A stretch of 64,000 bases of DNA from Eumeta japonica (taxonomy: Eukaryota > Arthropoda > Insecta > Lepidoptera > Psychidae). The stretch's first letter is position 1; the number at the start of each line of letters is the position of its first letter. Shown here piece after piece: positions 24,041 to 38,200 of the stretch. Under the pieces are notes generated by a model, which worked only from the letters and a program-made list of their open reading frames with translations, did no database searches and was not told where the DNA came from. The stretch lies in contig BGZK01000140.1 of assembly GCA_005406025.1 (NCBI GenBank), forward strand, positions 558,001-622,000, in the 5' to 3' direction. Made by a program: the position numbers and the translations under genes.

Positions 24041-27000
24041 CTGAAAATGATATAATAAAACATATGAAAATAAAATTCTAAAAGTAAAGATTTATGCATA
24101 AAGTTTAAATAATAAATGTAAATAGTGATACATAAACTACAACGAAATTAATTAATTTCCGTGAGGTATACAAAAGCAGTAAGAGCTGACAAACTCAAAA
24201 AAAACTTTCAAGCTTAATTCTGTCATAGAAGTACAATTAATAGATATTTTACTAAATAATGACTTCAATATTTACATACATTTACATTAAGTTATTAATA
24301 ATGATTGATAAATTAATTCATAATTAGCGCTAATAATATATACTTATTCCATAAATAACTACATACAAAATATGAACTCCAACAATATTAATTGTTTCCA
24401 ATCTGTACACCCTATTTTATATTCAGAGTTCATAGATGTATAAAAAAGAGAAGATGCACAGTCGCGAACTATTTTGACGGCGAAAAATGGCACAAAGAGT
24501 ATATTTTGTCTCTGTCTTACATTTTACGATACCATTTTGTCCAACCATAGAAAAAAAAAAGGGAAGGTACATAATTTATCATCTAACATTTCAATCGAAA
24601 GGTCATTACATAAAGTTCGTTTTTAAATGCAAAAAAAATAAATAAATATCATTTTGTTATTGGAAGAAAATAAATTCTATTTTTGTACAATTTACACATG
24701 CTGTTCTAAAGCAAGATATCAGTGGAGTGGTTTAATATTACTTAAAATCTTTATTATACTTTTTAGGGTGAATGTATAAAAAGAATCGTAGTATATTTTT
24801 CTTCATAATAAAGCTTAATGTAGTAATCACCCAAGATTAAAATTAATATGAATCTTTCATTTTACAACATCAGTGAAAATATACATGAAAGAACTTGATA
24901 ATTTTAAAATTGTATAGATTATAATAATATAAAACTTTCTTATTATTTATATAATAAAATAAGATGACAATTAATTAAACATTATTTTTTTGAATAAGTT
25001 TAATCTCTTGTATGATTTCTATTAGAGGAAAAATTAAGATTTATATAAATATAAAACAAACAATAAATAAAAAGGCTATTTCATTAGTATAAGAACAGTC
25101 TCTATTATTATATGACCGAATAATGTGACAATGTAAGAAATATGAAACCGGTGTTGCTTATGTCTATATCTTTTAAGTCTATTTACATCTCGGCTTTTGA
25201 TGCTGCTTTAAAATACAAAACACTCATATAAAACTTGGGCGATTCTATGATAAGAGGTAATTTATGTGGCAATCAGTTCAAAATAGATTTTTTATTGTTT
25301 ATGTTGTAATTTTTTGTAATACATCATCTTAATGTACTTTATAAAGAACAACACGATTAAATGCCCAATTAAAGCATATTTTTTTGAAATTCCTTATCAA
25401 AGTCTAAGAAAGTCTCTATCCTGTCCTTATCCACTTGTCGGTTTGAATTCATCTCACAGATAGTACTTATCTTATTTGTATCAGTTGCTAAATTAGAATA
25501 TGTTTAGCATGAATTTAAATAAGTATCATTATGGAAAAATACAACAATATTTGTTATTTTCAATAATTTTCGAATCTAATTTTTTCGTATCTGCCTCGGT
25601 CAATTTCGGTCAGCTACTACAAACATAAATATTAGACGGCCTTATTCAATATGGTGCTCAAGAACATCTATAAACGTGACGTTAGCGATACTAATTACAC
25701 GATAATACACGAGTCGTTAGAGCATCGATGTCTCTCCACTGGTAAATTGTAAAAGTTACAATATTCACTTAGCTTACTTGCATTTTTACTGCTCTAATTT
25801 AATGATGCTGTAGTAGTTAAAGTTTGATATATAATTAACCTGATAATTACTTATGTCAATTAAAACAATTAAATTTGTTATGAAAACATCTCACCCCTGT
25901 TGTATTTTTCCTGACAATATGACAGTCAGGGAAGATTATACAAACATTTTTTGTTGCACATTAACTAATCCAGATATAGCTAACTTCTATCAATGTCCCT
26001 TTTAAATGACTTAACTGATTATTATAAATGAAAATTCTTATAATAAAAAAAATGAAGGAGGCTCTCATTTCATATTATTATTATATTACTCTTTAATATT
26101 GTAACGGATTATGGAACCACGAAAAAAGTTAACATATGTGAAAGATTAGAGAAAAAGCATAAAGCAGTGATTAAAATATCAAAAAGTATGAATTGTATTG
26201 AACAAACAGGTGATCAAATAACTCCCAGAGAGCAACATAATGCACAAAAGTTATGGAAAAGAAAGCAAGAGACCATAGGCAATGACTCGTTCTTCAAAAT
26301 GTAACTAATATTTTGGAAACGGTATGTATCTCAGATGTTGATAATCAAGTGCTGCAAAGGAATTGTTATAGAAGAGTTATAGTTGCCACACTTAAATCAG
26401 ACCGAGCCAGAAGATAAAGATATTCATTAATAGAAAAAGATGAGACAATAAATAAAATTAAGACTAAATAAACATGTTACAAAAAAGGTTACAAAGATTA
26501 AGTTGATTTTGAAATGAAAATGTAAATTGTTATTATTTAAAAATTGGTGTCATGATAAAGTGGTCTGTACCAACGTTAACGCCACAGTACACTCTCGTAT
26601 CCACTTTGCTTCTCAACCGATCATCCACAATTATTCTCCTCTCCGCCAAGTATACAAGTGTATCCTTCTGTGGTCAAATATAGTGTTTGTCACTCACAAG
26701 TTAAACTCTTGACACTGTAGGAGAAGGCAATCACCATTCTCATTCACTGTTTCACCTCCAAATTTACCTAAGACTTTCTCATATCTGTCCCCTTGTACAC
26801 CCACCCAGCTATTAAATTCACCTAATATTACTATCCTTTCGTTTCTATTACAATTTCAGTAATATGTCCCTCACATCAGCCCAAAACTCCTTCCGTTTTT
26901 CAAGCGGTTTGGACATATCTGAGGCATATACGCTTAAAATAAAAATCCGTGTCAGCCCAATTTTAACTTTGAGCTAGAGGAGCCTTGGACTTACACATTC

Positions 27001-29227
27001 GTAACCGTTTACACATTAAGATAATCTTTCTGGTAGGATGAAGCCAACACCGCGGCATCCTCGTTGGCTTTGGTCAACGCCAGACCAATAAGTAACGAAG
27101 GATCCGCGTTTGATGACTCCACCACTACCCTTCCTTTTAGTCTCATTCACGCATAGAATATCCAGTCGCCTGTCTTTCATCAGTTCACAGATATCATCAA
27201 TTTTATCATCCATACCTCCACACACATTCAGAGTACCGAAACGGACTTCTCTAGTCCTCATTTCGCCCTTCCGGCCCTCCGGGGAACTAGGCGTATCGGG
27301 TGGCTAACCTCGTCGCCGCAATCGAGTCTAGAACTATTGATTCCCCGGTACGGAAATTTGTCGCCCCGCCCCCACCCAGATGCGATAGGACTGCCCGGGA
27401 CTAGTTCGAGGAAGGATTCTCTGGCAATGCCAATATCCTTCTGGGGTAATTTTTTTTTTATTTCCGCGGCGAACATTAAATTTTATGAGTTTTGGAGGAA
27501 GTAGGAGGTCAAAGGTATATTGAGGTTTTGGGGTGGGAAGAATAGGGTAGAAGGATACTATCATCCCTGGAAGGAGTAGTGACTGGGACAGACGGCAGCT
27601 CGAAGACTATGGGTCCATTTATCTATCTATATATATGGTTGTGGAAACAGTTTTTTCCTATTTCATAAGACAAAAAATTGCAGTAAAATCTCTTTGGTTG
27701 TGCTGTTTGTATCTGGCTAGTTTGATACCATTAAATATATGACATTTAAAAAAAATGGAACATAAAAAGATGTCTCATCATTTTTCTATTGCTTATCTAT
27801 CCACCAAAATGAATGAATCTCACATAGAAATTCGATACATTTTGAAGTTTTATTACAAAAAAGAGAAAAATACAACACAAACCGCAAAAAAATTTGTGAT
27901 GTTTATGAACCTAAAATGTAGTGTCTGGTAAGATTAGTACAAAACTGGTTCAAGCATTTTCAGTCCAGTAACTTTGATGTCGAAGATGTACCTTTCTCTA
28001 GTCTACTTGTTACAGATAAAGTTGATGCCATTTTTGAAAAAGAGCAAGTTCGGCATATTACTTCTTACCATACAGCTGAAGAGCTGAGGATTGACCACAA
28101 AACAATTTTGACCCATTTGAAAAAAGCTGGAAATACAAAAAGCTCGATACTTGGATCCCACATGAGCTCACTGAAAGAAATCTAATGCATTGTGTACTCA
28201 TTTGTGATTCTCTATTGAAACATAATAAAACCGAATCATTTATGAAAAGATTGATCATTGGTGATGAAAAATGGATTAGCTATGACAAAACGTGTGAAAA
28301 AGATCATGGTCAAAAGGCAAGCAAGCTCCACAGACTATAGTAAAACTTGGATTAACTCACAATAAGTTGATGCTATGGGTGGGTTTGGAAGGACACATTA
28401 TTCATTATGAGCTTTTAGTGCCGAGTAAAACCATCAATTCGGATCTCTACAGCAACAGTTGAGATTCAAGCAAGTAGAGAAAAGACAGCAGGAATTGATC
28501 ATCAGAAAGGGTTTTTCAACATAACGCCAGACCTCATACATCTTTAGCCACTCAGCAAATATTGAGAGTTTGGTTGGGAAGTATTAATGCATCCATCATA
28601 TAGATCTAACCCTGCACCCTCAGATTTTTACCTGTTTCGGTTTCATCAGAATTCTTTAGGTAGTCTTAGGTTAACATCAAGAGCGGACTGTCAAAACTTG
28701 TCGCAGATTTTTAATCAGAAGTCCCAAAATATTTACAGCAATGGAATTATGTCATTATCTACAAAACGGCAAGAAGTTGTTGAACAAAATGGCATAAATA
28801 TATTAATGATGCAAAATTAGCTTGAATTTGTATATAAAATATGATAAAACCTTTTCCTTGACCTAATATTATAACTTTCTTCTTATGATTTTTACCATTT
28901 TTTTCATTATAAAATATATACTTCTTGTCATTTAGAATCATTTAAGAACATTACATAATGGGTGAAAATAATACATACAAGCATAGCCACTTCTTTCTCT
29001 GCATCCGTGTTGACGGCCCGTTCCCTTTCTTCCTCAGTCATGCCGACTAGCCTGAACAAGGCTGCCGCGTGGTCCGGTTGACATGCCTCTTGGTGCCGAT
29101 GTTGTATAAGTTTAGCCGCTAACATGTTGCCGCAATTTGTGGCGATTTGATTTGGTCTGTAATATATGAATAGCAAAAAATCTTTATTATACACATGTGA
29201 AATTTTCAAAAGATTACTTTTAAATGT

Positions 29228-29262
<35 letters not shown>

Positions 29263-32200
29263 CCTACTTTATACTGACACTTAATACTTTGCCAATTCAG
29301 ACAAAATTTTGAAAATCTCCATTCTGACAAGCCATCAGTTGAATTGTCATAATTCTCATAATTGAACATGGGTCCATACATCAATTATTCATATAACAAT
29401 AAAGATGGAAAATAGTTTTCTGACTGATATAATCACACATTTTTGTAACAAAATTAAAATAGAGAACACATCTGAGAATATATCTGTAAAAATTGTTTAA
29501 CATATAGTATAATCATTATTATTTTGTTCTAAAGGATAGAACTTAGTTTTTTTGTATTAAATGGAAATAAATGACGTCATGACGAAGTCACATATTATAT
29601 AGCATAAAGGGCCATATTATGGAACATTGTCCGAGTTTATGAAACATATAATAATAATCTGATTTATAAATAATGTTTAACTTTCTCAGTGTTTATAAAA
29701 TTATATTTATAATTTTTAATAACTCATGAATTGGTTAAATTAATTAATTTTCGTAAAAATCTTAAAATGTTGAGAAAAAAAATTATATTAAATTCCCATG
29801 ACAGGTTACATGAAAAAAACTATGCTTTGGAGTAAAACAATGGCGTGTGTCATTGCGATTGTTTAAACCATTTAAAATTTATATCCATAATTCAAAAGTG
29901 CTTGAATCATATTAATCAAAAGTTTAAACTGTTATCTACTGATTAAGAACAAATTTCAAGTATTTTAATAATTTATTTTTTATTTAGATGTTTCATAATT
30001 GGTACAAAATTTCTAACTAGTCCATATTTATGGAACAGTTTATTCAGTGTTCCATGCTCTCCGTACAGTAATTTATTCAAATGGTCCGTAATTATGGAAC
30101 AACAACACGTCAGCATCATTTAGTTTATTTGAAGTTAATTGTTGTTAATAATTGTTAAGTTATAAAAATAAATTAGTTAACATTAGATAAGTGTTAGACC
30201 AGTGTATATTTTATAAATTTGCATTTAGGTAAGTATTTAAATTTGACAATTTCTTAAAAATAAAAACTAACCTCAAAATTTGAAATAAATTGGATGAAAA
30301 GTATTATTCTATGTTAATTAAATATAATCTATAATTCTCTATTTCAGATAATAATTCAAATAGTGTAAACATGGCAAAACTATTAAAAATGTCAAAAAAT
30401 TCAAAAAATAAAGTTAAGTCTACAAATTTAAATGACAACGATTCCAAAGCTCCAAAAAAAGGTATTGTTTTAGTTAATACGTGTAAAAAAGTTTCGAAAA
30501 AAAAGAGACCTGTGCGTATAAATTACTCTCCCGGTGATTTGGCAAATGCGTTGAAAGCTATTGACACGGGTTTATCCTTGAGAAAAGCTGCTGCAGCATA
30601 CAACGTGCCTATTGCAACCCTTTCCAGGAAAAAGGGAACCCTGAGACATCTAAACAGAAAACTGGACCACCACCTGTTTTTTCAGTTAACGAAGAACAAA
30701 AAATTGTTGATTGGATTCTCTTCAGAGCTCAGCGAGGTTTACCTGTCACAAAAACGGAGCTCTTGGATTCAGTAGAACAATATGTGAAGTTATTAAAAAA
30801 AGAAACTCCATTTATTGATAATCGGCCGAGTCGACATTGGTATGAGGGCTTTCGGAAACGACACCCTCAATTGGCAATTAGGAAACCCCAAAACTTGACT
30901 CACAGTAGAGCAGCAGTCACCAATGATGATTTAAAAGATTGGTTTGAAGAACAAGGAAAGTATTTACAAGAAAAACAATTAACAAAGATTCCCCCTAAGA
31001 GAATTTTCAACTGCGATGAAACATATGTCAGTTTATTTCCTCCATCTGAGAAAGTTTTGTTAGACAAAGGCTCTCGTTCGGCGTACAAGGTGGTGGATTC
31101 TAAAAAGGAAGGTTTTACTGTTTTATTTATGTATTCTGCTGATGGTGATCGTGCACAACCCATGCTTATGTTTCCTTACAAGACTGAAGTGCCGCAAAAA
31201 ATAGTAAAAAATTGTCCTGAAGGTTGGGGCGTTGGTCTTTCAGACAATGGATGGATGACTGCAGAATCATTTTATGAGTATATAACAAATGTGTTTTACC
31301 CCTGGTTAGTGAAACAAGGAACTGAGTTTTCAATTGTAATATATTTAGACAATCATTCATCACACATGACCATGCCTCTGGTGACGTTCTGTCGCGAAAA
31401 GGGTATTGAATTAATTGGACTTGTTCCTAACTCAACCCACATTATGCAACCACTTGACATTAGTTTCTTCCACCCATTCAAAGAGACATGGAAAAAGGCA
31501 GTACCAAGATGGAAAAATTCAAAAAATATTGCTCGAGTAAAAAAAGAAGATTTTCCATTAGTTTTGGAGTTTGCTCTGAAAAATATGAAGGAAGAAAAAA
31601 ATACTGTCATTAGTGGATTCAAAGCTGCAGGCTTATATCCTTTTGATTCTTCAGCCGTTGATTATGATGTATTTAACAAAAGAAAAAAATCTAAAACACC
31701 AGTTACGGAAGAGAAGATACAAGATAAATTAAGTGAAGATGAACAAAAACATTTGTTAACTTTTGAAAATAATTTATCAAAAGATATTTTGGAAGCGTTC
31801 AACAATGCTTGGTTAAATCAGACATGGCCTGAGGATTCAGAGATGAGAGGCTTGTATAAATATTGGCTTCAAATTAGTGGGAAACCTGGTAAAATTATTA
31901 GTAACATTTCATTTTAGTCAAAATTTTCATATTTTTGTTATATATATTTTTTTAATTTTTATTTGTAAATATTTTTTGAAATTAATCAATTTCTTTACTG
32001 TTCTTTTTAGTGATATTTAAGTATATTGATATTTTTACTGTATGGATTTTTTTTAGATAATCGAATTGATATTATTATGTTAAAAATTTTTGGTATAATT
32101 TGTATAATTTAATATGTAGGTTTTGATGAGACAGTAAGAAACCAACTGTCAAAGAAGTGACGTTGGTAAATATAAATTTAAATAAAAAGGCAAGAACAGT

Positions 32201-35200
32201 TAGAACAAAATTTTGTGAATAGTCGTAATGATTGTGACATTAGTCTTAATGATAATAATCTTGAATCTAACGAAAGTGTATCTCCTGAGGTTATTTATGA
32301 ATTTGTAATAGAAAATGAATCATTAGAAATTTTTCTGAAGCTGATATTCTGGAACATAATACTGGTGATGAATTAAAATTTGATTCAAATGTCTTATCGC
32401 TGACAGTCAAACAGGTTTTATTAATTAATTAGAAAACAATATTTCATACTCCATTAGTATTTAAGAATTAAAAATATAATAAAATTTTTCTTCAGGTTCT
32501 CTTGATACAACTTCTGTTATTACAAATATCACAAATGTTCCTACCACTACTCTTACTACTCCAGTTATGGAAAAAATTCAGAGCCTCAGATAAATCTCAC
32601 ACTTAGTGAATCAGTTGTTAGTAAAGAGAATGACTCCAAATCCGCTAATGAAAGTGAGTAAAATAATACTTAAAACTTATTGTAACAAAACATTGACATT
32701 TATGATAATACTTGTAATATTTTTAAGTTGAAACCAATGTTGGGAACCCATTTGACCAAGCTTTCAAGATGCCAACTAAGTATTTACCGAAGAAAAGAGA
32801 ATCAAGGTTGAATCATCACGTAAACCTAAGCTACCTTCGGCTGGTATGTCTGATCAATGGATGCAATATCATTCTAAGAAAGAAAATGATGAGATAATAA
32901 AAAAAAACAAGAACGAAAAACAATTACAAGAACAGAAAAACGGATAGCTGATGAACGGAAAAAGCTACAAGATCAAATAAAAGAGATACAGCAAAAATTA
33001 AAGAAGAAACGAGATAGTTCAATTTTATTATTAATTTTAAGTATAATTTGTTTTATGTTTAAATTATTTATCCAAAGACTTGTTCTTGTCATACTAACTT
33101 TATAAACAACTTTTAATACTATGAATAAATTAATTTTAATTAAAAAATTTTTTTTTAATGTAAATATTCCAGTCCACCTTATGTTCCATAAATTGGGACA
33201 TACTTGATGGAACACCGTACATGTTACTTTTGACTGTTTCATAAATACGGCCATAAGTACGAATCTTTTTTATTTAATTTAAAAATTTTTTCAACTACCA
33301 CTCACTCGATAATAATTTTTAACGATTCAGTAGATGTCACGTAAACAATTAACGTGGAAAAATTCAATGTTTCAATTCAAATTTTTTTTAAATGATGTAG
33401 AATATACAACTCTTACTCATAAGGTGTTCCATAATATGGCCCTTTACGCTATATATTTGAACATCTGCCTCCGTAGCATGGCGACTATGGCCCTTGTATG
33501 CCTTTTCTCAGATCCAACTTTACCTATCATTCAGCACATTCACTCCCAGGGTGGTAGGGCGGGCTATAATTAATTGAATTTTACTCTTCATATTTACATT
33601 TTATAAATATGAAGAGTAAAATTAACATTAATAATAAAATTAACGTTAACATTAATAAGATCTGACTGATTTAGAAGTTGTATGCAAGCTTTTAAATTAT
33701 TCATAACTAAAATTACAAAACAATATAATTACTAATTAGCAGGAAATTATCTAATTACAAGAGTTTAGTTACAAGGATGTTAACCTTAAAATATGCCTGA
33801 AGAAGTTGAAAATAAGTCAACGAACCATTGCATTTTTTTTTAAATATAACATCTCATTGATTTTGTCCAAGTTCCCAAGATTTTTGGTATTAAATATTTG
33901 TAAAACATGGATGAGAATCTACACTGTGACTTCTTGCTTACATTTCTAGTACAATTTTCTTATTTATAGGTGCTTAATTATATTTCATATACTTATTTAT
34001 CTCTTATAACTTATACCTATATAAATACATCATTTCTTATATTATATTTATCCATTATTAATCTACACATGTTTTACCCTATCTCCCTAAGCATATATTT
34101 TGCTTTATCGCGATTTCATTATTACTTTTCGGTGTACTTTTATTACTGTTTTTCTTACCACATTTCCACTTTGCAATTATTGCTTTCTAGACATTGCTAT
34201 TCAAATTACGGCAACGTTTTACGAGTAGGCTGCAGAATTCCAGAAGTTTTATTATTTTAGCCGTATCTTTCAAAATTTCCGGGAAGTGCCTCCTCGCAAT
34301 CCGGACACCAATTTCCGCCTCCAGCACCGTACGCCCCCAAAGGAACATATCACATTCCTCGAGGACGTGCAGCACGTCCTGGGTCTTGGCGAGGTCACAG
34401 GCGCAGTACAAGTCTTTCAGCTTAAACCTAAACAGGTACTGCAAACCCGCCGTGTCCCGTTAGGGTTTGCGCCAATTGAGACGTGATATCGATATGTCGG
34501 AGGACGTGATGTCGATTTGTACGCTTGTTCCATTCGGGGAAAGAAGCATTCGGTGATCTCACCGATGCTTCCCTCGGCGTATCGTTCCTGCCACTCCTCT
34601 AGATTCGCCGCCCTGATCACCTTTTTCGCGAACGATAGCAGAAATTTATCATAGTCTGCTGCCGTCTTTTTGGTGACGGCGGCGTGCCTAGCGAGCTCGT
34701 CTGCATACTCGTTTCCCGTTATTCGAGCATGCGCTCTAACCCAGAAAAGGCGCGCAGCTCTGCCTTCCGCAACTATCTCGGAGATGTCGCGCCTAGTTTC
34801 ATGAGCTAGAGGGTCTTGAGGCCGGTCAACACCTCCAGGGCTGATCTGGAATCACTGAATACGTTGACCAAACCATCTTTACCCTTTTTCACCCTCCGTA
34901 TCGCTCTTTGCAGCGCGATCATCTCCGTCTGAAAGACCGTGCAGAAGGGATCGAGTCAGAATGTCGAGTACCAAGTCTCCTCTTCGTCCCACCATTACGT
35001 CAGGGCCGCACTGACTTTGCCTTCTATACGGCTGTTGTCGGTATAGATATGCGGCCCGACTACGACGAGACAGTCCAAGGTGTGAAAGTCTAGTTCCTCG
35101 ACGCTCTCAAACCCGATCTCGAGCACGTGCGTGGGGTAAGATAATTCGCCAAAATATACGGGCCTCTCGAGCTCCCGGTAGACTAGTCTATTCTGAATAT

Positions 35201-38200
35201 AACCAATACTTGATCGAATAATAATAATAAAAAAAAATACAAACATCTCACCAGTACCAATATCCAAAACAGGTAAAAATTATTGAGACTCATGACAGAT
35301 GAAATATCTACATACATAATTAAGTTTATATGAAAGCCTAAGGGATGGAGTCCCATTCATTTCACACTTATTTTTATTTAATTTCATTTATTTGCGATGT
35401 TCTTATTCAAGCTTTGGTGTTTCAAAGGATTTCAAAATGTAAAAAAGCAATTTCACTAGTATTTTTCATAGTAAATCCATTCATTGCAATACAATCAACA
35501 ACTTTGGTTAACTTGCCAGTGAAATTAGATTAACAATGTTTTTTAAATAATAGTGTAAAATGTATAACCCACAATAATTTATTGACTCTAAAATACTTAA
35601 CAAATTATACTTGCTTTACAGGACTTTTATTCTAAAGACTATTTCAAACTAGATTTAAATAATACTTTAATATTATTTTCTATAGATCACATTATCTAAA
35701 GCAGTAATCACCGATATCAGAGAAAACTAGTTGTGATAGTATGACCATGTGGAAATAAGTATCAAACATGGAGACAGAACATGTAAGAGTGAAGTCTCAT
35801 ACAAAAAGGCATTCAATTTATATAATGACAAGTTTACCTTAAACATATAATCTCATCATTGGTTCGCCTTATCAATTGGACGGGGCCTGGATATTTTTCC
35901 AGTAATTGAGCTACATGTAAATCTACATGTCCACGAATAACCTCTCGCACTACGGGTTCCAAAAATGGAGGCATATGTTGTTTCGCTAATGGTAGAATAT
36001 CATCAAATGTCGCATCTAGGATCTGTAATAAGAAACACAGGTGGTTTTTAATGAATGCATATTTATCAGCTCTCTAGAACCGTGGTAACAATGTTTTTTT
36101 TATAAATTATTAAAAACCAAGTTTATTGATATTATGTAGTCAATTGCACACTTGAATGAAAAGAGATATCAGCTCTATCATAATTTTGTGCATTACTGGG
36201 TGTATGTTATATAAAAGCATTATTTTTTGATGTTATTAATTGAAATATATGTCACTTTTGTATTAATTTAGAAAATGCTTCTTCGAGACAGTAATTTCTA
36301 TTTATAATTTGCAAATTCTAATTACAAAATATGTAATATCAATATAACTTATACTGAAGAAAAAAAGCAAAATATGGGTATTTCATAACAAGACAATAAA
36401 AAAATGCCCCCCCTTATTCTCTTACTGTCAATATACATAATGTATAACTGTAAAAATAATTATACATCAATATTTGTATACATAGAAATAAATAATATAG
36501 ATATCACATTGTATTGGTAAAATTTTCATTTTGCTCACATTTATGTTTTATTACAAATTAGCAGTACCCACGGCTCCGCGTGTATAGAATTCATTTCTAA
36601 AAATCAACTAATTTTTCATAAGTCTATTTTGTTGAAATAAAGCCTTACGTTGCCTCAAGCTACCCTTTCAAGTTACCCGTGAAAATTTGGCTAGTAATTA
36701 TAAAGATTAACATGTTCAAACAAACAGTTTAAAAAAATGTCTTATCCTATTCTGTTACACTCCCTACATTATCTACAATCAGTTTTTGATAGATATTTTT
36801 AATGTACAAACAGGACAGTTGTGCAGTATTAAACAGTATGTAAATGAATTATAATTAATTATTTTCATTTAATCTTTATTTATTTTTAAAAGGTAGTCCC
36901 ATTCATAAAATACAACATAAATAATTTAATATGAAAAATAAATGAAACACTGTTTCAAAATTCCACCTGATTGCGTGCAGTCTTTGGCAATAATGCGTAA
37001 AAAAATTGAATACGTATCAATGACCTTTGACGTCATATCACAACAAAAATAACCCTTGGGTACTTAGATTTTCGTCATTTGGAACGGGTATCATATCTAC
37101 ATTGAGTAGTAAGTAGTATACACTACTTTAGTGTATACTACTAAAACACCATATCCAAACACGCATTGGCACTAAAGAAACTCATTAGTCAAACTGTGTT
37201 GCGAGATTTATCGTAAACGAAATGCGCGTGCGCTTTCACGTCATGTTGCATTGACACTGAAAACACGAGAGATCAAGAATTAGAAGGATATTAATGGTGG
37301 GGAGAGCAGTGCAACGTGACAAACGCACATATGAACAAATTGTACAGAGGAATTCATTAATAATTAACAAGTTATTTCTTTGTCTGGCTATGTTTATTGT
37401 TACCTCTATTATGCTTATTGTAATTAAAATACAATACTCTATAATGTGTGCAAGCATTGCTTTCACATGACATACAAAACATGTGCAATTTTGTCAAAGA
37501 ATGTTGCAGAAACTCAGGAAAGACTCAAAATTTTTAGATAAAATTTTATGGACGGATGAAAACACATTCAAAAAAGATTGCTTTGTGAATATACAGTTTA
37601 CTTAGTAATGCTATTGAAAATCCAAATTTAAAGAGAAAAGAAAGGTCACAGTATCGGATTTAAAGTAAATTTATGGAATATGAACAGAGAAATAATAGCA
37701 GCATTTGCCGAACCTTAACAGTAAAAATTATGATAATCTCCTACAACACAACTACCTACACTACTAGAAAATGTACTGTTGGCCACATGTACGGAAACGT
37801 GGATTCGAAATGATGGTTGTCCAGCCCATTAGGAACGAGACGCGTAAAGGTTTTTAAATGATATTTATCCACAGAGACGGATTACTCGCCTTGGCCCCAT
37901 CTTGTGGACATCTCAGTCTCCGGATTTGAATCTCTAGATTTTTTACTGGGGTTGTTTAAAAGAGGTGTATTCAAAACTTACGACTAACATATATGAATTG
38001 AGATGGAGAATTAATACTTATGCTCAAGAAATAAATAAATAATTCAAGAAGTGCGAGGCTAATAAAGATCTTTTTTTAAAAAAATGCTGTGCTTATATTC
38101 AAGTTGGTGGCAGAAAATTTGAACACATTCTGTAATTAATATGTTTTTGTATTTTCTATTAAATATCCATGACATAAAAAGTGTTTTCATTCAATCTCCT

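Larger units (their letters stand above)
29602..33449 (+). mobile_element. Full-length pogo-type DNA transposon (3.85 kb) with TIRs and TA duplication
   Basis: The ends GCATAAAGGGCCATATTATG (left) and its near-complement ending CCATAATATGGCCCTTTACGC (right) form about 25-bp TIRs, flanked by TA at 29600-29601 and 33450-33451. A transposase lies on the plus strand at 30371-31888 with further decayed 3' exons to about 33015, so it is antisense to ABHD16 in intron 7. A motif like GTCCRTATTTATGGAACA recurs near both ends (29629-29646, 30020-30037, 30083-30101, and inverted at 33182-33199 and 33235-33252), in addition to the TIRs. These are likely transposase-binding sites, by analogy with other Tc1/mariner-superfamily elements. 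Confidence 0.92.

Noticed and set aside
34194..34463. Plus-strand open frames over the R1-type fragment
   Set aside because: Shadows of the minus-strand retrotransposon coding sequence.
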